From assembly GCA_913057785.1 (NCBI GenBank), contig CAJXPD010000004.1, positions 25,835 to 89,834 of the forward strand: a stretch of DNA of 64,000 nt. The letters are read 5' to 3'. The notes beneath the pieces are model-generated. The model had not been told where the DNA came from and ran no database searches. It worked only from the letters and a program-made list of their open reading frames with translations. This DNA comes from an uncultured Lewinella sp. (GTDB lineage Bacteria; Bacteroidota; Bacteroidia; Chitinophagales; Saprospiraceae). A program made the translations under genes and the position numbers. Positions 43,162 through 52,307 of this stretch are shown one piece after another; position 1 is the first letter of the stretch, and each line of letters opens with the position of its first letter.

Positions 43162-44211
43162 ATGAAGTCCTTCCTAACCATTGGTTATACTCTATTGTTG
43201 TCCTTGAACTTTTGTTCCGATCCTCGAAAATCGGCTACTTCTGAACCCACGCAAACTCAAAGTAAAGAAGCGGTTGTTGTAGCGGCCAATGCCTTCCTTG
43301 CTAGTTTATCACCATTGGAGAGAAAGAGCTGTCAGCTCAGTTTTGAGGATCAAGAAAGAGAAAACTGGCATTTTGTGCCAATCAAGCGACGAGGCCTAGC
43401 TCTGCAACTAATGAGCGATGAGCAAAAGGAACTGGTTGCGAAATTGTTGAAGACTTGCCTTACGCAAGAAGGTTTTCGGAAAATCGAGGATATTCGGCAG
43501 TTGGAAGCTGTATTAACGATTTTGGAAAAACGTGCACCAGATAACAACTATCGAAACCCAGATCTATATTTTGTATCCATCTTTGGCGAGCCGGCAGATT
43601 CTAGCATTTGGGGCTGGCGCTTTGAAGGGCACCATCTTTCGCTAAACTATACCTATGCCGATGAGGCATTGACGGTTACGCCCCAATTTATGGGTGCAAA
43701 CCCAGCAGAAGTCCCTATTGGTGATTCAAAGGGGAAAAGAGTCTTAGCTCAAGAAGAGGATCAAGCCAGAGCTTTGGTGCAAAGCCTGAATGATGCTCAG
43801 TTGGGTATAGCCCTAATTGCCAAACGAGCTTATCCTGAGATCATTACCGGAAATGATCGAAGGGTTGGATTAGAAGATTACGAAGGACTCCCCTACAGCC
43901 AGCTGACAGAATCACAGCAAATGGCACTGATTGACCTCATTCAATTATACCTAAATAACAATACAGAGAAAGTTGCCCAGGCTCATTGGAAGGTGATACA
44001 AGAAGCAGGGGTAGAAAAATTGTTTTTTGCTTGGGCTGGTGGCGTTGAGAAAGGTGAAAAGCATTATTATAGAATACACGGGCCCCGCTTGCTCATCGAA
44101 TATGACAATACACAGAACGGAGGTAATCACGTACATTCCGTTTGCAGAGATCCAAGTAATGATTTTGGTGAAGATGCACTACGTCGCCATTACGAAACCC
44201 ACCAGCATTGA
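43162..44211 (+). CDS. DUF3500 protein
   Basis: 349 residues with a lipoprotein-like signal (FLTIGYTLLLSLNFC). 'AANAFLASLSPLERKSCQLSFEDQERENWHFVP' opens the DUF3500 domain. 'YRNPDLYFVSIFGEPADSSIWGWRFEGHHLSLNYTY' and the C-terminal 'YYRIHGPRLLIEYDNTQNGGNHVHSVCRD' are the strongest family marks. DUF3500 proteins are exported and widespread in Bacteroidota and Planctomycetota, with no proven activity; the conserved His/Glu/Asp residues would suit a metal site. The steroid-reductase-like gene starts 17 bases downstream and is likely co-transcribed. Confidence 0.88.
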   Translation: MKSFLTIGYTLLLSLNFCSDPRKSATSEPTQTQSKEAVVVAANAFLASLSPLERKSCQLSFEDQERENWHFVPIKRRGLALQLMSDEQKELVAKLLKTCLTQEGFRKIEDIRQLEAVLTILEKRAPDNNYRNPDLYFVSIFGEPADSSIWGWRFEGHHLSLNYTYADEALTVTPQFMGANPAEVPIGDSKGKRVLAQEEDQARALVQSLNDAQLGIALIAKRAYPEIITGNDRRVGLEDYEGLPYSQLTESQQMALIDLIQLYLNNNTEKVAQAHWKVIQEAGVEKLFFAWAGGVEKGEKHYYRIHGPRLLIEYDNTQNGGNHVHSVCRDPSNDFGEDALRRHYETHQH

Positions 44212-44228
44212 TCAGAAGAAACAAATAG

Positions 44229-44987
44229 ATGGAATTAGCACAATGGTATACCTTATTGTTAAGGGCTGAATTCATTCTGGCTATCTTAACCTTTGTTTCT
44301 TTGTTCTTTATTTCCGCACCTTATGGCCGGTTTGAACGCAAGGGATGGGGGATTACGCTTCCTGCGAAATATGCTTGGATGATTATGGAGTCGCCAGCTA
44401 TGCTAATTCCTCTATATTTCTTCTTCGCTTTTGCCGATAAACAACAGCTTGTGCTCATTCTTTTCTTGCTGATCTGGCAATTCCATTATGCGCACCGGAC
44501 TCTTATTTATCCCTTTCAAAAATCTGGTGGTAATAGACCTTTTCCATTGGCTTTGGTTGGAATGGCGATAGCCTTTAATTGCATGAATGGGGTGGTCATC
44601 AGTTATTCAGTTTTCGTGAAGAATACTTACGCCACCGACTGGCTTTTTCAATGGCCTTTTGTTTTGGGCTTATCGATCTTCCTCTTAGGATATTGGATCA
44701 ATAAACGATCAGATTCTATTCTCAAGAACTTAAGAGCACCGACAGAGACTACCTATAAGATACCATATGGAGGCTTATTCAAGTGGGTCTCTAATCCGCA
44801 CTATCTGGGAGAGATTCTCGGATGGTGTGGCTGGGCTATTCTGACTTGGTCAGTGGCTGGCTGGGCTTTTGTGGCTTACACTTTTGCTAATTTAGCACCT
44901 AGAGCATTGGCGCATCACCAATGGTATAAAGCCAATTTTGAGGACTACCCCTCCAACCGGAAGGCATTGATACCCTTCATTTGGTAG
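44229..44987 (+). CDS. 3-oxo-5-alpha-steroid 4-dehydrogenase-like membrane protein
   Basis: 252 residues with six to seven hydrophobic helices. 'APYGRFERKGWGITLPAKYAWMIMESPA', 'QFHYAHRTLIYPF' and the C-terminal 'IPYGGLFKWVSNPHYLGEILGWCGWA' with 'HHQWYKANFEDYP' are the signature of the steroid 5-alpha reductase family (NADPH-binding C-terminal block). Bacterial members reduce double bonds of polyprenoid or sterol-like lipids; the substrate here is unknown. Follows the DUF3500 gene closely. Confidence 0.92.
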   Translation: MELAQWYTLLLRAEFILAILTFVSLFFISAPYGRFERKGWGITLPAKYAWMIMESPAMLIPLYFFFAFADKQQLVLILFLLIWQFHYAHRTLIYPFQKSGGNRPFPLALVGMAIAFNCMNGVVISYSVFVKNTYATDWLFQWPFVLGLSIFLLGYWINKRSDSILKNLRAPTETTYKIPYGGLFKWVSNPHYLGEILGWCGWAILTWSVAGWAFVAYTFANLAPRALAHHQWYKANFEDYPSNRKALIPFIW

Positions 44988-45146
44988 GCCAAATAGTACA
45001 GACTTCTGATTTAATACTTCCTTGGTACTAATACAAGCTCTCTTGGTCGAAAGCCTAGGAATCTCAGCTCAAAAAAGTCATAACTTTCTTTTATCACAGC
45101 ATTGGCTGCTGCAGCAATATTCCTTAAACCTGTCAGTATCCGAATT

Positions 45147-45995
45147 ATGGGTAAAAGCGATTTTTCTTTTTACAATACACGGAAGTACAAGCTAGTTCTT
45201 TGTCTGAGCGTAACTTTTTTCTTCTACTTCTTTCTTATTTATTTTCTACCCTTTGGAGTAGATAATTACAATCCCAATCATCAATATACCCGTACGTTCT
45301 TGTTCGAAATTTTCAAGTTCGCACTGGCAATTTTTGCTTTTTTGACAATCAACGAATTTGTTCTTCGGCCTTTCTTCATGAAAAGAACGGTACCTAAACA
45401 CATTGTGTATTGGAGTATTTGGACCTTGCTTCTATTAAGTACGGTGATATTCTTTCTTTATAATTACTTAGGCAACTGGCATGACTATCGTTTAAGAAGT
45501 TATCTCGGTTTTCTAGTGGATTGCTCCGCCGTCTTGATCTTTCCCTTAATGGGTACATTTTTCTTTTTCAAGCACCAGAATCTACAAAGCCAAATAGGCC
45601 ATTTTTTAACTACAAAAGTGGCTTTGTCAGAAGCAGATGTTCTCGTCAACTTCAAAGGACAAGGCAACAATGACCAGATTACATTGGCATTATCTAGTTT
45701 TCTTTTTGGCAAGGCGCAGAACAACTATGTGGAGTTGTTCTATTTGGAAGAGGGACAGCTTAAGAAATTCCTACTGCGCTCCTCTCTTCGAAACCTGGTA
45801 GATTCCGTTCAGGTTCCCGCGATAAGTAGATGCCATCGATCGTATATGGTGAATTTACTAACGGTAAAGGCCATCAAGCGGGGAAGTCAGGAGATGAATC
45901 TATGTCTGGACCCCTTTGATACCAGTGTGCCCGTCTCCAAATCTTACAGACAAAGGGTTATAGAGAACCTTCAAGACTTAAATGCTTTTGCCTAA
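45147..45995 (+). CDS. Membrane-bound LytTR-domain regulator
   Basis: The track start is a TTG at 45102. ATG 45147 (MGKSDFSFYNTRKYK) is preferred, giving 282 residues. Four hydrophobic helices fill residues ~15-155. A C-terminal LytTR DNA-binding domain follows ('ALSSFLFGKAQNNYVELFYLEEG', 'LVDSVQVPAISRCHRSYMVNL', 'FDTSVPVSKSYRQRVIENL'). There is no receiver, so it is a one-component regulator anchored in the membrane. Targets are unknown. The following cupin gene has its own 140-base leader. Confidence 0.85.
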   Translation: MGKSDFSFYNTRKYKLVLCLSVTFFFYFFLIYFLPFGVDNYNPNHQYTRTFLFEIFKFALAIFAFLTINEFVLRPFFMKRTVPKHIVYWSIWTLLLLSTVIFFLYNYLGNWHDYRLRSYLGFLVDCSAVLIFPLMGTFFFFKHQNLQSQIGHFLTTKVALSEADVLVNFKGQGNNDQITLALSSFLFGKAQNNYVELFYLEEGQLKKFLLRSSLRNLVDSVQVPAISRCHRSYMVNLLTVKAIKRGSQEMNLCLDPFDTSVPVSKSYRQRVIENLQDLNAFA

Positions 45996-46139
45996 AAGGA
46001 AAGCTTTTTCTTTTACAAGCTATCATTCACAACAAATGGACAACATTCACCACAATTAGCGCTGTAAACGTGATTCTTTGAATGCTTGCGGACTTTATTT
46101 GTACCAATCAAATTTTTGAAAAAGTCTAAAAGTAAAATC

Positions 46140-47075
46140 ATGATCACAACCAAATCAATAGCTTCTACAAGGCTTAGTTTTGTAACGTTACTTTGTCTTT
46201 TGATTCCAATTGCAGCTACGCTTCATGCGCAAGAAAGTACACAAGAAATATTGCAGCATTTCGTCGATAGTTATAAGACCGATCATATGGCTCATACGGT
46301 TTCATTTGGCATTAGGGTTGGAGAAGATTGGTGGTCAGTCCAATCGACCCGGAAACAATCAGCTTATGCGGTGGGTAAGAAAAAACAATACGCCTTTCAT
46401 AATTTTGGGCCTCATGAGGTGAGCTTAGTAACTGGACAGCCAAGCACTCCTACTTGGTATTTCCATTTTGCGAATAGGAAAGTCCTAGATAACATCTACC
46501 AGAAGAAATGGACTGCCTCTACAGCTTCTGCCAAGTCCTTTGGAACTGATATTGTAGGTTTGAATGTGAGAGATATGGAGGGGTTCAAGAGTGGTATTAA
46601 GGAGGATGCCATTGCCTATGAGGTGATGGAACACTTTTGGAAAAGAGATCCTGTAGAAATCACGTATTTTACTAGGGATGCTTCTTTGCCTACTCATGGC
46701 GTAGATCACGTTGGTTTGTATACCATGAAGGATAAAAGGATTGGATGGTTCAGCATTGGGCCTGAGGAAGCGGCGAATGCCGAGAGGGGTTTGGATAAAG
46801 GACAGGTTCCTAATTTGTTCATCATAACCAAAGGGAAAGGAAGAGCGGAATTAGGTAATCAAGAAGTTGAATTAAAGCCGGGTATGAGTGTTTTTATTGG
46901 GCCATATGTGAAGCATGTACTTTACAACCCATATGATGAGCCATTGGAGGGGATTATCGTTCTGTTTGGAGATAATGGTGATTACATTCATGGTAAATCC
47001 TACCTCGATCTACTAGAGCAGCAACATGCCTTCTATGAGCGTTATGACTTGAGCAGAACGAAGGATCAAAAATAG
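46140..47075 (+). CDS. Secreted protein with C-terminal cupin domain
   Basis: The track start is a TTG at 46086. The ATG at 46140 gives a signal peptide (LSFVTLLCLLIPIAATLHAQ) and 311 residues. The N-terminal ~185 residues form a domain I do not recognise, with the motifs 'FGIRVGEDWWSVQS', 'WYFHFANRKVLDNIYQKKW' and 'ITYFTRDASLPTHGVDHVGLYT'. The C-terminal ~95 residues are a cupin ('LFIITKGKGRAELGNQEVELKPGMSVFIGPYVKHVLYN'). Only one clear metal-type His is seen (PYVKHV), so a binding rather than a catalytic role is possible. Confidence 0.7.
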   Translation: MITTKSIASTRLSFVTLLCLLIPIAATLHAQESTQEILQHFVDSYKTDHMAHTVSFGIRVGEDWWSVQSTRKQSAYAVGKKKQYAFHNFGPHEVSLVTGQPSTPTWYFHFANRKVLDNIYQKKWTASTASAKSFGTDIVGLNVRDMEGFKSGIKEDAIAYEVMEHFWKRDPVEITYFTRDASLPTHGVDHVGLYTMKDKRIGWFSIGPEEAANAERGLDKGQVPNLFIITKGKGRAELGNQEVELKPGMSVFIGPYVKHVLYNPYDEPLEGIIVLFGDNGDYIHGKSYLDLLEQQHAFYERYDLSRTKDQK

Positions 47076-47115
47076 TCCTTTATGCAATTAACCGACGGTA
47101 GGTAAAGAGACCTCT

Positions 47116-47610
47116 TTACAACTCCATGCTTAACTCCAGGGTATCCCCAACATTAAGTTCACGCCATTGTTTTACCAGCATTCTGAGTTGTTCGCGCATA
47201 ATAGATAGTTTATCTGCAGTTAGACTGGTAGGAATATTTAACCCGCGGGCTGACATAGCTTGTTCTAATAAGGTTAGAAATTCCTCTTGTTCCCCAGAGT
47301 TGAATAATTCTACTTGTAATTGGTTAACGATAAATTCGGTTTGAAGTGATTCTTTCGGGAGATTTTCTGGAATGAGCGCAATTGGACGTTGATCACGTGG
47401 TTTTTCAAAATCTAGAACCGTGTAGCCTTGATTAATTAAGCCGTAGAAGGCCTCTTTGAACTCTAAGACTGTTTCTACGACATAATGTGCTAAGTCGTGT
47501 ACTTCTAATCCCGGCCGAATTTTGGTAAAGGTGGAGCTACCGTCGGTTCGATGAAGGGTCAATACTGCGGATTGATCCTTCTGTTTTTTGAACTGTAGTC
47601 TAAGCGGCAT
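47116..47610 (-). CDS. Hypothetical protein with HDLAHY motif
   Basis: 164 residues, soluble, no signal. 'SSTFTKIRPGLEVHDLAHYVVETVLEFKEAFYGLINQGY' contains HDLAHY and looks like a small conserved Bacteroidota family with no known function. The C-terminal half is helical. A GTAAAGAG/CTCTTTAC near-palindrome overlaps its stop codon (47102-47119) and may help terminate transcription against the converging cupin gene. Divergent from the DsbA-like gene. Confidence 0.65.
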   Translation of the reverse strand: MPLRLQFKKQKDQSAVLTLHRTDGSSTFTKIRPGLEVHDLAHYVVETVLEFKEAFYGLINQGYTVLDFEKPRDQRPIALIPENLPKESLQTEFIVNQLQVELFNSGEQEEFLTLLEQAMSARGLNIPTSLTADKLSIMREQLRMLVKQWRELNVGDTLELSMEL

Positions 47611-47673
47611 CTAATCAATATTTATATCCTCAAAACTAACAGACTGCTGGATATTACTACTATATTCAGCCTT

Positions 47674-48339
47674 ATGGATCAACTACAAGGAAATAACAAT
47701 AGTTCCCGAGGAAAAATCATCTATTTGGCAGACCCAATGTGTTCCTGGTGTTACGGATTTCGCGGCGAGATTACGAAACTGAAGGATGCCTATGCAGATC
47801 AGATGGATTTTAGTTTAATTATGGGAGGCCTCCGCCCTGGTGGAGGAGATCCTTGGAATCAGAAAATGAAAGATTTTTTGCGGCATCATTGGGAAAAGGT
47901 AGCTGAGGTTAGTGGTCAGGCATTTCAGTATGATTTGTTGGAGTGGGATGAGTTTCTGTATGATACCGAGCCTTCTTGCCGATCCGTTTGTGTCGTAAAG
48001 CAATTGTCTCCAGAAAAGGCGTTTGACTTTTTCAAGGAGGTACAGTACCGCTTTTATTTTGAGAACCAAGACCCTAAAGATGTATCATTCTATGAGCCAA
48101 TTTGCCAATCTGTAGGTGTCGATTTTAATGATTTCCGAGATGCCTTTTCTTCGGAGGAATACAAAGCGCTGACCCGTCAAGATTTTGAACAGTCTCATGA
48201 ATGGGGAATTCGCGGATTTCCAAGTGTGGTGATCAGCTGGAATAATCGCCTTGGCTTACTTAGTAATGGGTACGCATCATATGCTGAAATGGAAAATCGG
48301 ATGGAAAAATTACTCGCTAAACTAAGTACTGCCGCATGA
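47674..48339 (+). CDS. DsbA-family (FrnE-like) thiol oxidoreductase
   Basis: 221 residues, no signal peptide, so cytosolic. The active site is 'IYLADPMCSWCYGFRGEI' (Cys23, Cys26), and 'WGIRGFPSVVISW' supplies the cis-Pro. The helical insertion is the usual DsbA one ('GGLRPGG', 'DTEPSCRSVCVVKQL'). A cytosolic DsbA/FrnE-like protein is more likely an oxidative-stress oxidoreductase than an export-linked disulfide former. The stop overlaps the start of the DoxX-like gene by four bases, so the two are translationally coupled. Confidence 0.9.
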   Translation: MDQLQGNNNSSRGKIIYLADPMCSWCYGFRGEITKLKDAYADQMDFSLIMGGLRPGGGDPWNQKMKDFLRHHWEKVAEVSGQAFQYDLLEWDEFLYDTEPSCRSVCVVKQLSPEKAFDFFKEVQYRFYFENQDPKDVSFYEPICQSVGVDFNDFRDAFSSEEYKALTRQDFEQSHEWGIRGFPSVVISWNNRLGLLSNGYASYAEMENRMEKLLAKLSTAA

Positions 48340-48689
48340 TATTACAATGGATTAGTGTGATTCTAATGGGTGCCTTCTATATGTTTGCTGGATATAGCCA
48401 TTTTCGCAACCCTAAGTTCTTTTTGAAGATCACGCCCAAGTGGGTGCCAGCTCCTGAGCAGGTGAATGTCTTCGTTGGTGCGGTGGATATCCTTCTAGGT
48501 TTACTCATCATAATTCCTCAAACAAGATCTTTGGCTGCTTGGGGGGTGATTGCTTTGCTAATTGCAGTTTTTCCGGCCAATGTGTATCATTTTCAAAAAT
48601 CTTTGAAGAAAGGGAAATTTGTCTGGCCGACCCTCATACGATTACCTATTCAGTTCTTGCTCATTTACTGGGCTTACAGTATGACCTAA
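48336..48689 (+). CDS. DoxX/MauE-like small membrane protein
   Basis: 117 residues, four hydrophobic helices. 'ILMGAFYMFAGYSHFRNPKFFLKITPKWVP', then 'FVGAVDILLGLLIIIP' and 'ANVYHFQKSL', match the DoxX-like family of quinone- or thiol-linked membrane proteins. Coupling to a DsbA-family gene supports a redox role. Confidence 0.85.
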   Translation: MILQWISVILMGAFYMFAGYSHFRNPKFFLKITPKWVPAPEQVNVFVGAVDILLGLLIIIPQTRSLAAWGVIALLIAVFPANVYHFQKSLKKGKFVWPTLIRLPIQFLLIYWAYSMT

Positions 48690-48726
48690 AGGAAAATACA
48701 AAGACTTAGTGCCATAATTCTGTCTC

Positions 48727-48773
48727 AGAGGCCGAGATATAGAACCCTCATTCTATCTTTTTGACAGGCCTCT
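48727..48773 (+). terminator. Probable terminator of the DsbA-DoxX operon
   Basis: AGAGGCC at 48727 pairs with GGCCTCT at 48767, and inside it AGATATAGAA can partly pair with TTCTATCT. It is an imperfect stem with a moderate T run inside, 38 bases after the DoxX stop. The two-layer structure makes it less certain than the others. Confidence 0.5.
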
Positions 48774-48829
48774 AATCTCAAAAAATAGATCAGCTTGGGG
48801 TGAATTAATTCTGTTCTAACAGATCTCCT

Positions 48830-48866
48830 TACGAATTCTCGAAACTTCCCTACGAATTCTCAAACT
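48830..48866 (+). repeat. 21-bp-spaced direct repeat upstream of the VIT/VWA gene
   Basis: TACGAATTCTCGAAACT and TACGAATTCTCAAACT start at 48830 and 48851, 21 bases apart (two helical turns), and each contains the palindrome GAATTC. They lie 74-110 bases before the ATG of the VIT/VWA gene. The spacing and position suit paired binding of a regulator such as a LytTR or ECF-type factor. That is inference. Confidence 0.55.
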
Positions 48867-48939
48867 GCTTGGCTTTTGGGGGCTTTCTGCCTGTACTTTT
48901 GAATCGATACAAGCATTTATTAATTCCAAAAGCACAGAC

Positions 48940-51168
48940 ATGAAAACATCCTGGATAGCAATGCTAATGGTATTGCTAATTAATCCCATCCTAGCACAAG
49001 ACACACAAGAAGAAGATAAGACCCTTTCACCTTACTTCATGGTTATAGGTGACCAAAAAGGCGTCGATCAATTGCCCCTATTGTCAACCTCTGCGGACGT
49101 GAATATTGCTGGCGTGATTGCAGATGTTACGATTACCCAAGTGTATAAAAATAATGGACAGAAGCCCATTGAGGCCATTTACGTATTCCCTGCTTCCACC
49201 CGCGCTGCTGTTTACGATATGGTTATGACCATTGGGAATCGAACGATACAAGCAGAAATCAAGGAAAAGAATCAAGCCAAGGCAGAATACGAACAAGCCA
49301 AAGCGGAAGGGAAACGAGCTTCTTTGCTGGAGCAAGAACGGCCTAATGTTTTCCAAATGAATGTCGCTAATCTAATGCCTGGTGATCGCATAGAAGTGGT
49401 ACTTAAGTACACGGAAATGTTGGTGCCTGAGAATGGTGTCTATGAGTTTGTATACCCTACCGTTGTCGGCCCGCGATACAATGAATCATCGGGAGTTGAA
49501 AACCAGTTTGTTGCGAATCCTTATCAGCAATCAGGAGAATCCCCCTCATATAACTTTGATATCGATGTTTATTTATCAGCAGGCCTTCCGATTCAAAATA
49601 TTAGCTCAACTACTCATAAGGTAACTATCGACTATGAGGGACGAAAAGCAGCTGAAATAGCCTTGGACCCATCAGAAAAGAGTGGCGGGAATCGAGATTA
49701 TATTCTCCAATACCAATTGAGCGGCGGAGAGATTGAATCAGGTATGCTGCTGTATGAACACAAAGGCGAGAACTACTTTCTCACCATGGTTCAACCCCCA
49801 AAACGAGTTACGCCAAAGAATATCCCAGCCAGAGAGTACGTCTTTATTGTTGATGTTTCCGGTTCAATGAGAGGGTTTCCATTGAATATATCCAAAAAGC
49901 TCTTGAGAGACTTGATTGTTGGTCTACGCCCCACTGACCGCTTCAATGTCCTCTTGTTTTCCGGAAACTCTGGTTGGTTGGCTGAGGAATCGATCGAGGC
50001 TACAGAAGTAAATGTCGAAAAGGCAATCAACGTGATTGATAAACAGTACGGAGGAGGGGGAACACGTCTACTCCCAGCCATGCAAAAGGCTCTAGCTATG
50101 CCACGTTGTGATGATAAATTATCTCGTTCAATGGTAGTAGTGACGGACGGCTATATCAGCGTGGAGCAAGAGACTTTCGACCTCATTCGCAATCGACTGA
50201 ACGAATCTAATCTTTTTACTTTTGGAATTGGAGCAGGGGTAAATAGACATTTATTGGAGGGCATGGCTCATGTAGGTATGGGAGAACCATTGATCATTAC
50301 AGCTCCTGAAGGGGCACATGAGAAAGCGGAAGATTTTAGACAGTACATCAGTCAGCCGGTCTTGTCACAAGTAAATGTGGAATTCGAAGGCTTTGAAGCT
50401 TATGATATCCAACCCTCTTCGGTACCTGATGTTTTGGCAGATCGCCCCATCTTGATATTCGGTAAATACAAAGGGAAACCCGAAGGAAAGATTCGTATCA
50501 AAGGATATACTGGCGCTGGTCCTTTTGAAAAAGTATTTGATGTTGGACAATACCAAACTTCCCGAAAAAATGCTGCGCTTCGGTACCTCTGGGCAAGAGA
50601 GAAGATTCGCTTACTCGATGATTACAATCAAGTTTCCCATTCCGATGAGCGCATTGCTGAAGTTACTGAACTCGGTCTAAAATACAATCTGATAACCGCC
50701 TACACTTCTTTTATCGCCGTAGACAATGAAATAGTAAGAGATGAAAATGGCGACATCGTCAGTGTTAAGCAAGCATTACCACTTCCATCAGGAGTAGAAA
50801 ATACGGCTATAGGCTTTGATGGAGCTATCGAAGGAATAGTAAGAAAACACAAAACCCCTAAGGCGCGCCCTCTGAAATTAACCGTTGAACAAGCTAAAAG
50901 TGGACTAGGACAATCTACGAATGAGCTACTACAGAAAGAATTACAGACCTTCCTGGATCAATTGTCACTATGTCCAGTTGATACCAAAGCGGATACCTTT
51001 GAAATGGCGATTACGCTTGATGTACTTGGTAGGATTTTGAGTGTGGAAGTTGCCAAGGTAGATGAGGAATTATCGAAGTGCTTGCAAGCCTCTTTAGAAA
51101 AACATTACCTCTTCAGTTGCTTCCATACTCAACAGATTACGCTTGAATTTGAGTTGACAGCGAAGTAA
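48940..51168 (+). CDS. VIT and VWA domain protein
   Basis: 742 residues with a signal peptide (MLMVLLINPILAQ). VIT domain, residues ~30-165 ('VNIAGVIADVTITQVYKNNGQKPIEAIYVFPAS', 'KAEYEQAKAEGKRASLLEQERPNVFQMNVANLMPGD'). VWA domain from ~285 with an intact MIDAS start 'EYVFIVDVSGSMRGFPL' and 'MVVVTDGY'. This is the inter-alpha-trypsin-inhibitor-like layout. Unlike the proteobacterial sortase-target relatives there is no LPxTG tail or final helix. The last ~90 residues ('LCPVDTKADTFEMAITLDVLGRILSVEV') resemble an AgmX-type or TonB-C-like domain with two cysteines. Probably periplasmic or surface, with calcium/magnesium-dependent binding. Confidence 0.88.
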   Translation: MKTSWIAMLMVLLINPILAQDTQEEDKTLSPYFMVIGDQKGVDQLPLLSTSADVNIAGVIADVTITQVYKNNGQKPIEAIYVFPASTRAAVYDMVMTIGNRTIQAEIKEKNQAKAEYEQAKAEGKRASLLEQERPNVFQMNVANLMPGDRIEVVLKYTEMLVPENGVYEFVYPTVVGPRYNESSGVENQFVANPYQQSGESPSYNFDIDVYLSAGLPIQNISSTTHKVTIDYEGRKAAEIALDPSEKSGGNRDYILQYQLSGGEIESGMLLYEHKGENYFLTMVQPPKRVTPKNIPAREYVFIVDVSGSMRGFPLNISKKLLRDLIVGLRPTDRFNVLLFSGNSGWLAEESIEATEVNVEKAINVIDKQYGGGGTRLLPAMQKALAMPRCDDKLSRSMVVVTDGYISVEQETFDLIRNRLNESNLFTFGIGAGVNRHLLEGMAHVGMGEPLIITAPEGAHEKAEDFRQYISQPVLSQVNVEFEGFEAYDIQPSSVPDVLADRPILIFGKYKGKPEGKIRIKGYTGAGPFEKVFDVGQYQTSRKNAALRYLWAREKIRLLDDYNQVSHSDERIAEVTELGLKYNLITAYTSFIAVDNEIVRDENGDIVSVKQALPLPSGVENTAIGFDGAIEGIVRKHKTPKARPLKLTVEQAKSGLGQSTNELLQKELQTFLDQLSLCPVDTKADTFEMAITLDVLGRILSVEVAKVDEELSKCLQASLEKHYLFSCFHTQQITLEFELTAK

Positions 51169-51200
51169 ACATTGTTGTCTAATTTATTCTCTAACAAAGT

Positions 51201-52307
51201 ATGCACAGTCCTATGAAAAGGTCATTTCAAATCTTTAGCCTATTGTTGGGGAGCTTGCTCCTCTTCTTGACCTGGTCTTTCCAGCCTGCAATAGCGCAGT
51301 TGGGGAGTGAAAACCAAATGAAAAATGAACTATCCGCATTGCCTATTCCCTATACTGCAAGACAGGATATCACTTTCCTTTTAGGAAAGGACAAGGACTA
51401 TAATAATCCTTACTTCAAGCAGGCAAGCCGCTATTACCGGCAACACCCTGAGGACCAAACGGAGTTTGTAATAGATACGTGCCAATCTTTGTTGGCCGTG
51501 AGAAATTACCTGAATGAACATACTCCTAACAATGGTCGCCCGTGGGGAAAGATCAACTTGGTTTTCCATAGTAATGAATGGACGGGGATGGGGGTGCCAA
51601 CCCTGCCCGGAGGTAAGCGAACGACGGAGGCATCCCTGGCAAATGCTATTGGTCAGGGAGTGTTTCCTCCACTAGATAAAGATGTAGTAGATGCGTGTAC
51701 AGAAATGGTCTTTCATGGCTGTGCATTTGGTCGGAACGAAGGGCTTTTGACGGCCCTTCGCGCCGCTTTTATTCCGCGTGAAGTAGAAACTACTATAAGC
51801 GCTTCTCCTTACTTCGTAATTTTTGATGAGCAACGGAATGGATACCCCAAACGCTATCTGGCTGACTATTGGTATACATTTTACCGTACAGGAAACCGGC
51901 CGGTGGATAGCCAATTAGTGAGTCAACTTAAGCGAAAATATCCGGATGTAGTAGTGGATTGGGCCGCTGCATTGCAACAGCAACAGGCCACCTATGGAGA
52001 AGATGCCTTCCACTATACTTTTAAAGTTCCCATCGTGTGGACGGTCACCTATCCCAATGCTGCTGATCGTCCATCCATTAAGACCTGGAAGGAGCAGCGT
52101 CGATGGTTGGATCAACAAAATGAAATGCAAGCGATTTTTGAAAAATACCAAATTCCGGAACATCAATTCAGTTGGTACCTGAGATATGTAGATCATGAAT
52201 TCGAGGATGGCTCCAAAGAACCAGCGATCAAGGCAGTAGGTTTTTGTACGGTGCTTTGCGTTTTGCAGGAGGTGAAAAATCCTGTGGCAAGCTTAGTAGT
52301 CAAGTAG
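51201..52307 (+). CDS. Secreted hypothetical with caspase-fold-like His and Cys motifs
   Basis: 368 residues. The second ATG (MKRSFQIFSLLLGSLLLFL, at 51213) gives the better signal peptide, cut after AIAQ. I do not recognise a named family. 'WGKINLVFHSNEWTGMGVPTL', then ~45 residues later 'CTEMVFHGCAFGRNEGLLTALRAAF', puts a His after a hydrophobic strand and a Gly-Cys after another. This is like clan CD (caspase-fold) domains such as DUF4347 and CHAT. 'FVIDTCQSLLAVRNYLNEH' precedes. The C-terminal ~130 residues are of unknown fold. A peptidase or binding role is inference only. Starts 32 bases after the VIT/VWA stop, so it may be co-transcribed. Confidence 0.6.
   Translation: MHSPMKRSFQIFSLLLGSLLLFLTWSFQPAIAQLGSENQMKNELSALPIPYTARQDITFLLGKDKDYNNPYFKQASRYYRQHPEDQTEFVIDTCQSLLAVRNYLNEHTPNNGRPWGKINLVFHSNEWTGMGVPTLPGGKRTTEASLANAIGQGVFPPLDKDVVDACTEMVFHGCAFGRNEGLLTALRAAFIPREVETTISASPYFVIFDEQRNGYPKRYLADYWYTFYRTGNRPVDSQLVSQLKRKYPDVVVDWAAALQQQQATYGEDAFHYTFKVPIVWTVTYPNAADRPSIKTWKEQRRWLDQQNEMQAIFEKYQIPEHQFSWYLRYVDHEFEDGSKEPAIKAVGFCTVLCVLQEVKNPVASLVVK

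Noticed and set aside
48940-51168. Sortase-anchored assignment for the VIT/VWA protein
   Set aside because: No LPxTG-like motif or terminal membrane helix is present, and no sortase gene is in the window.
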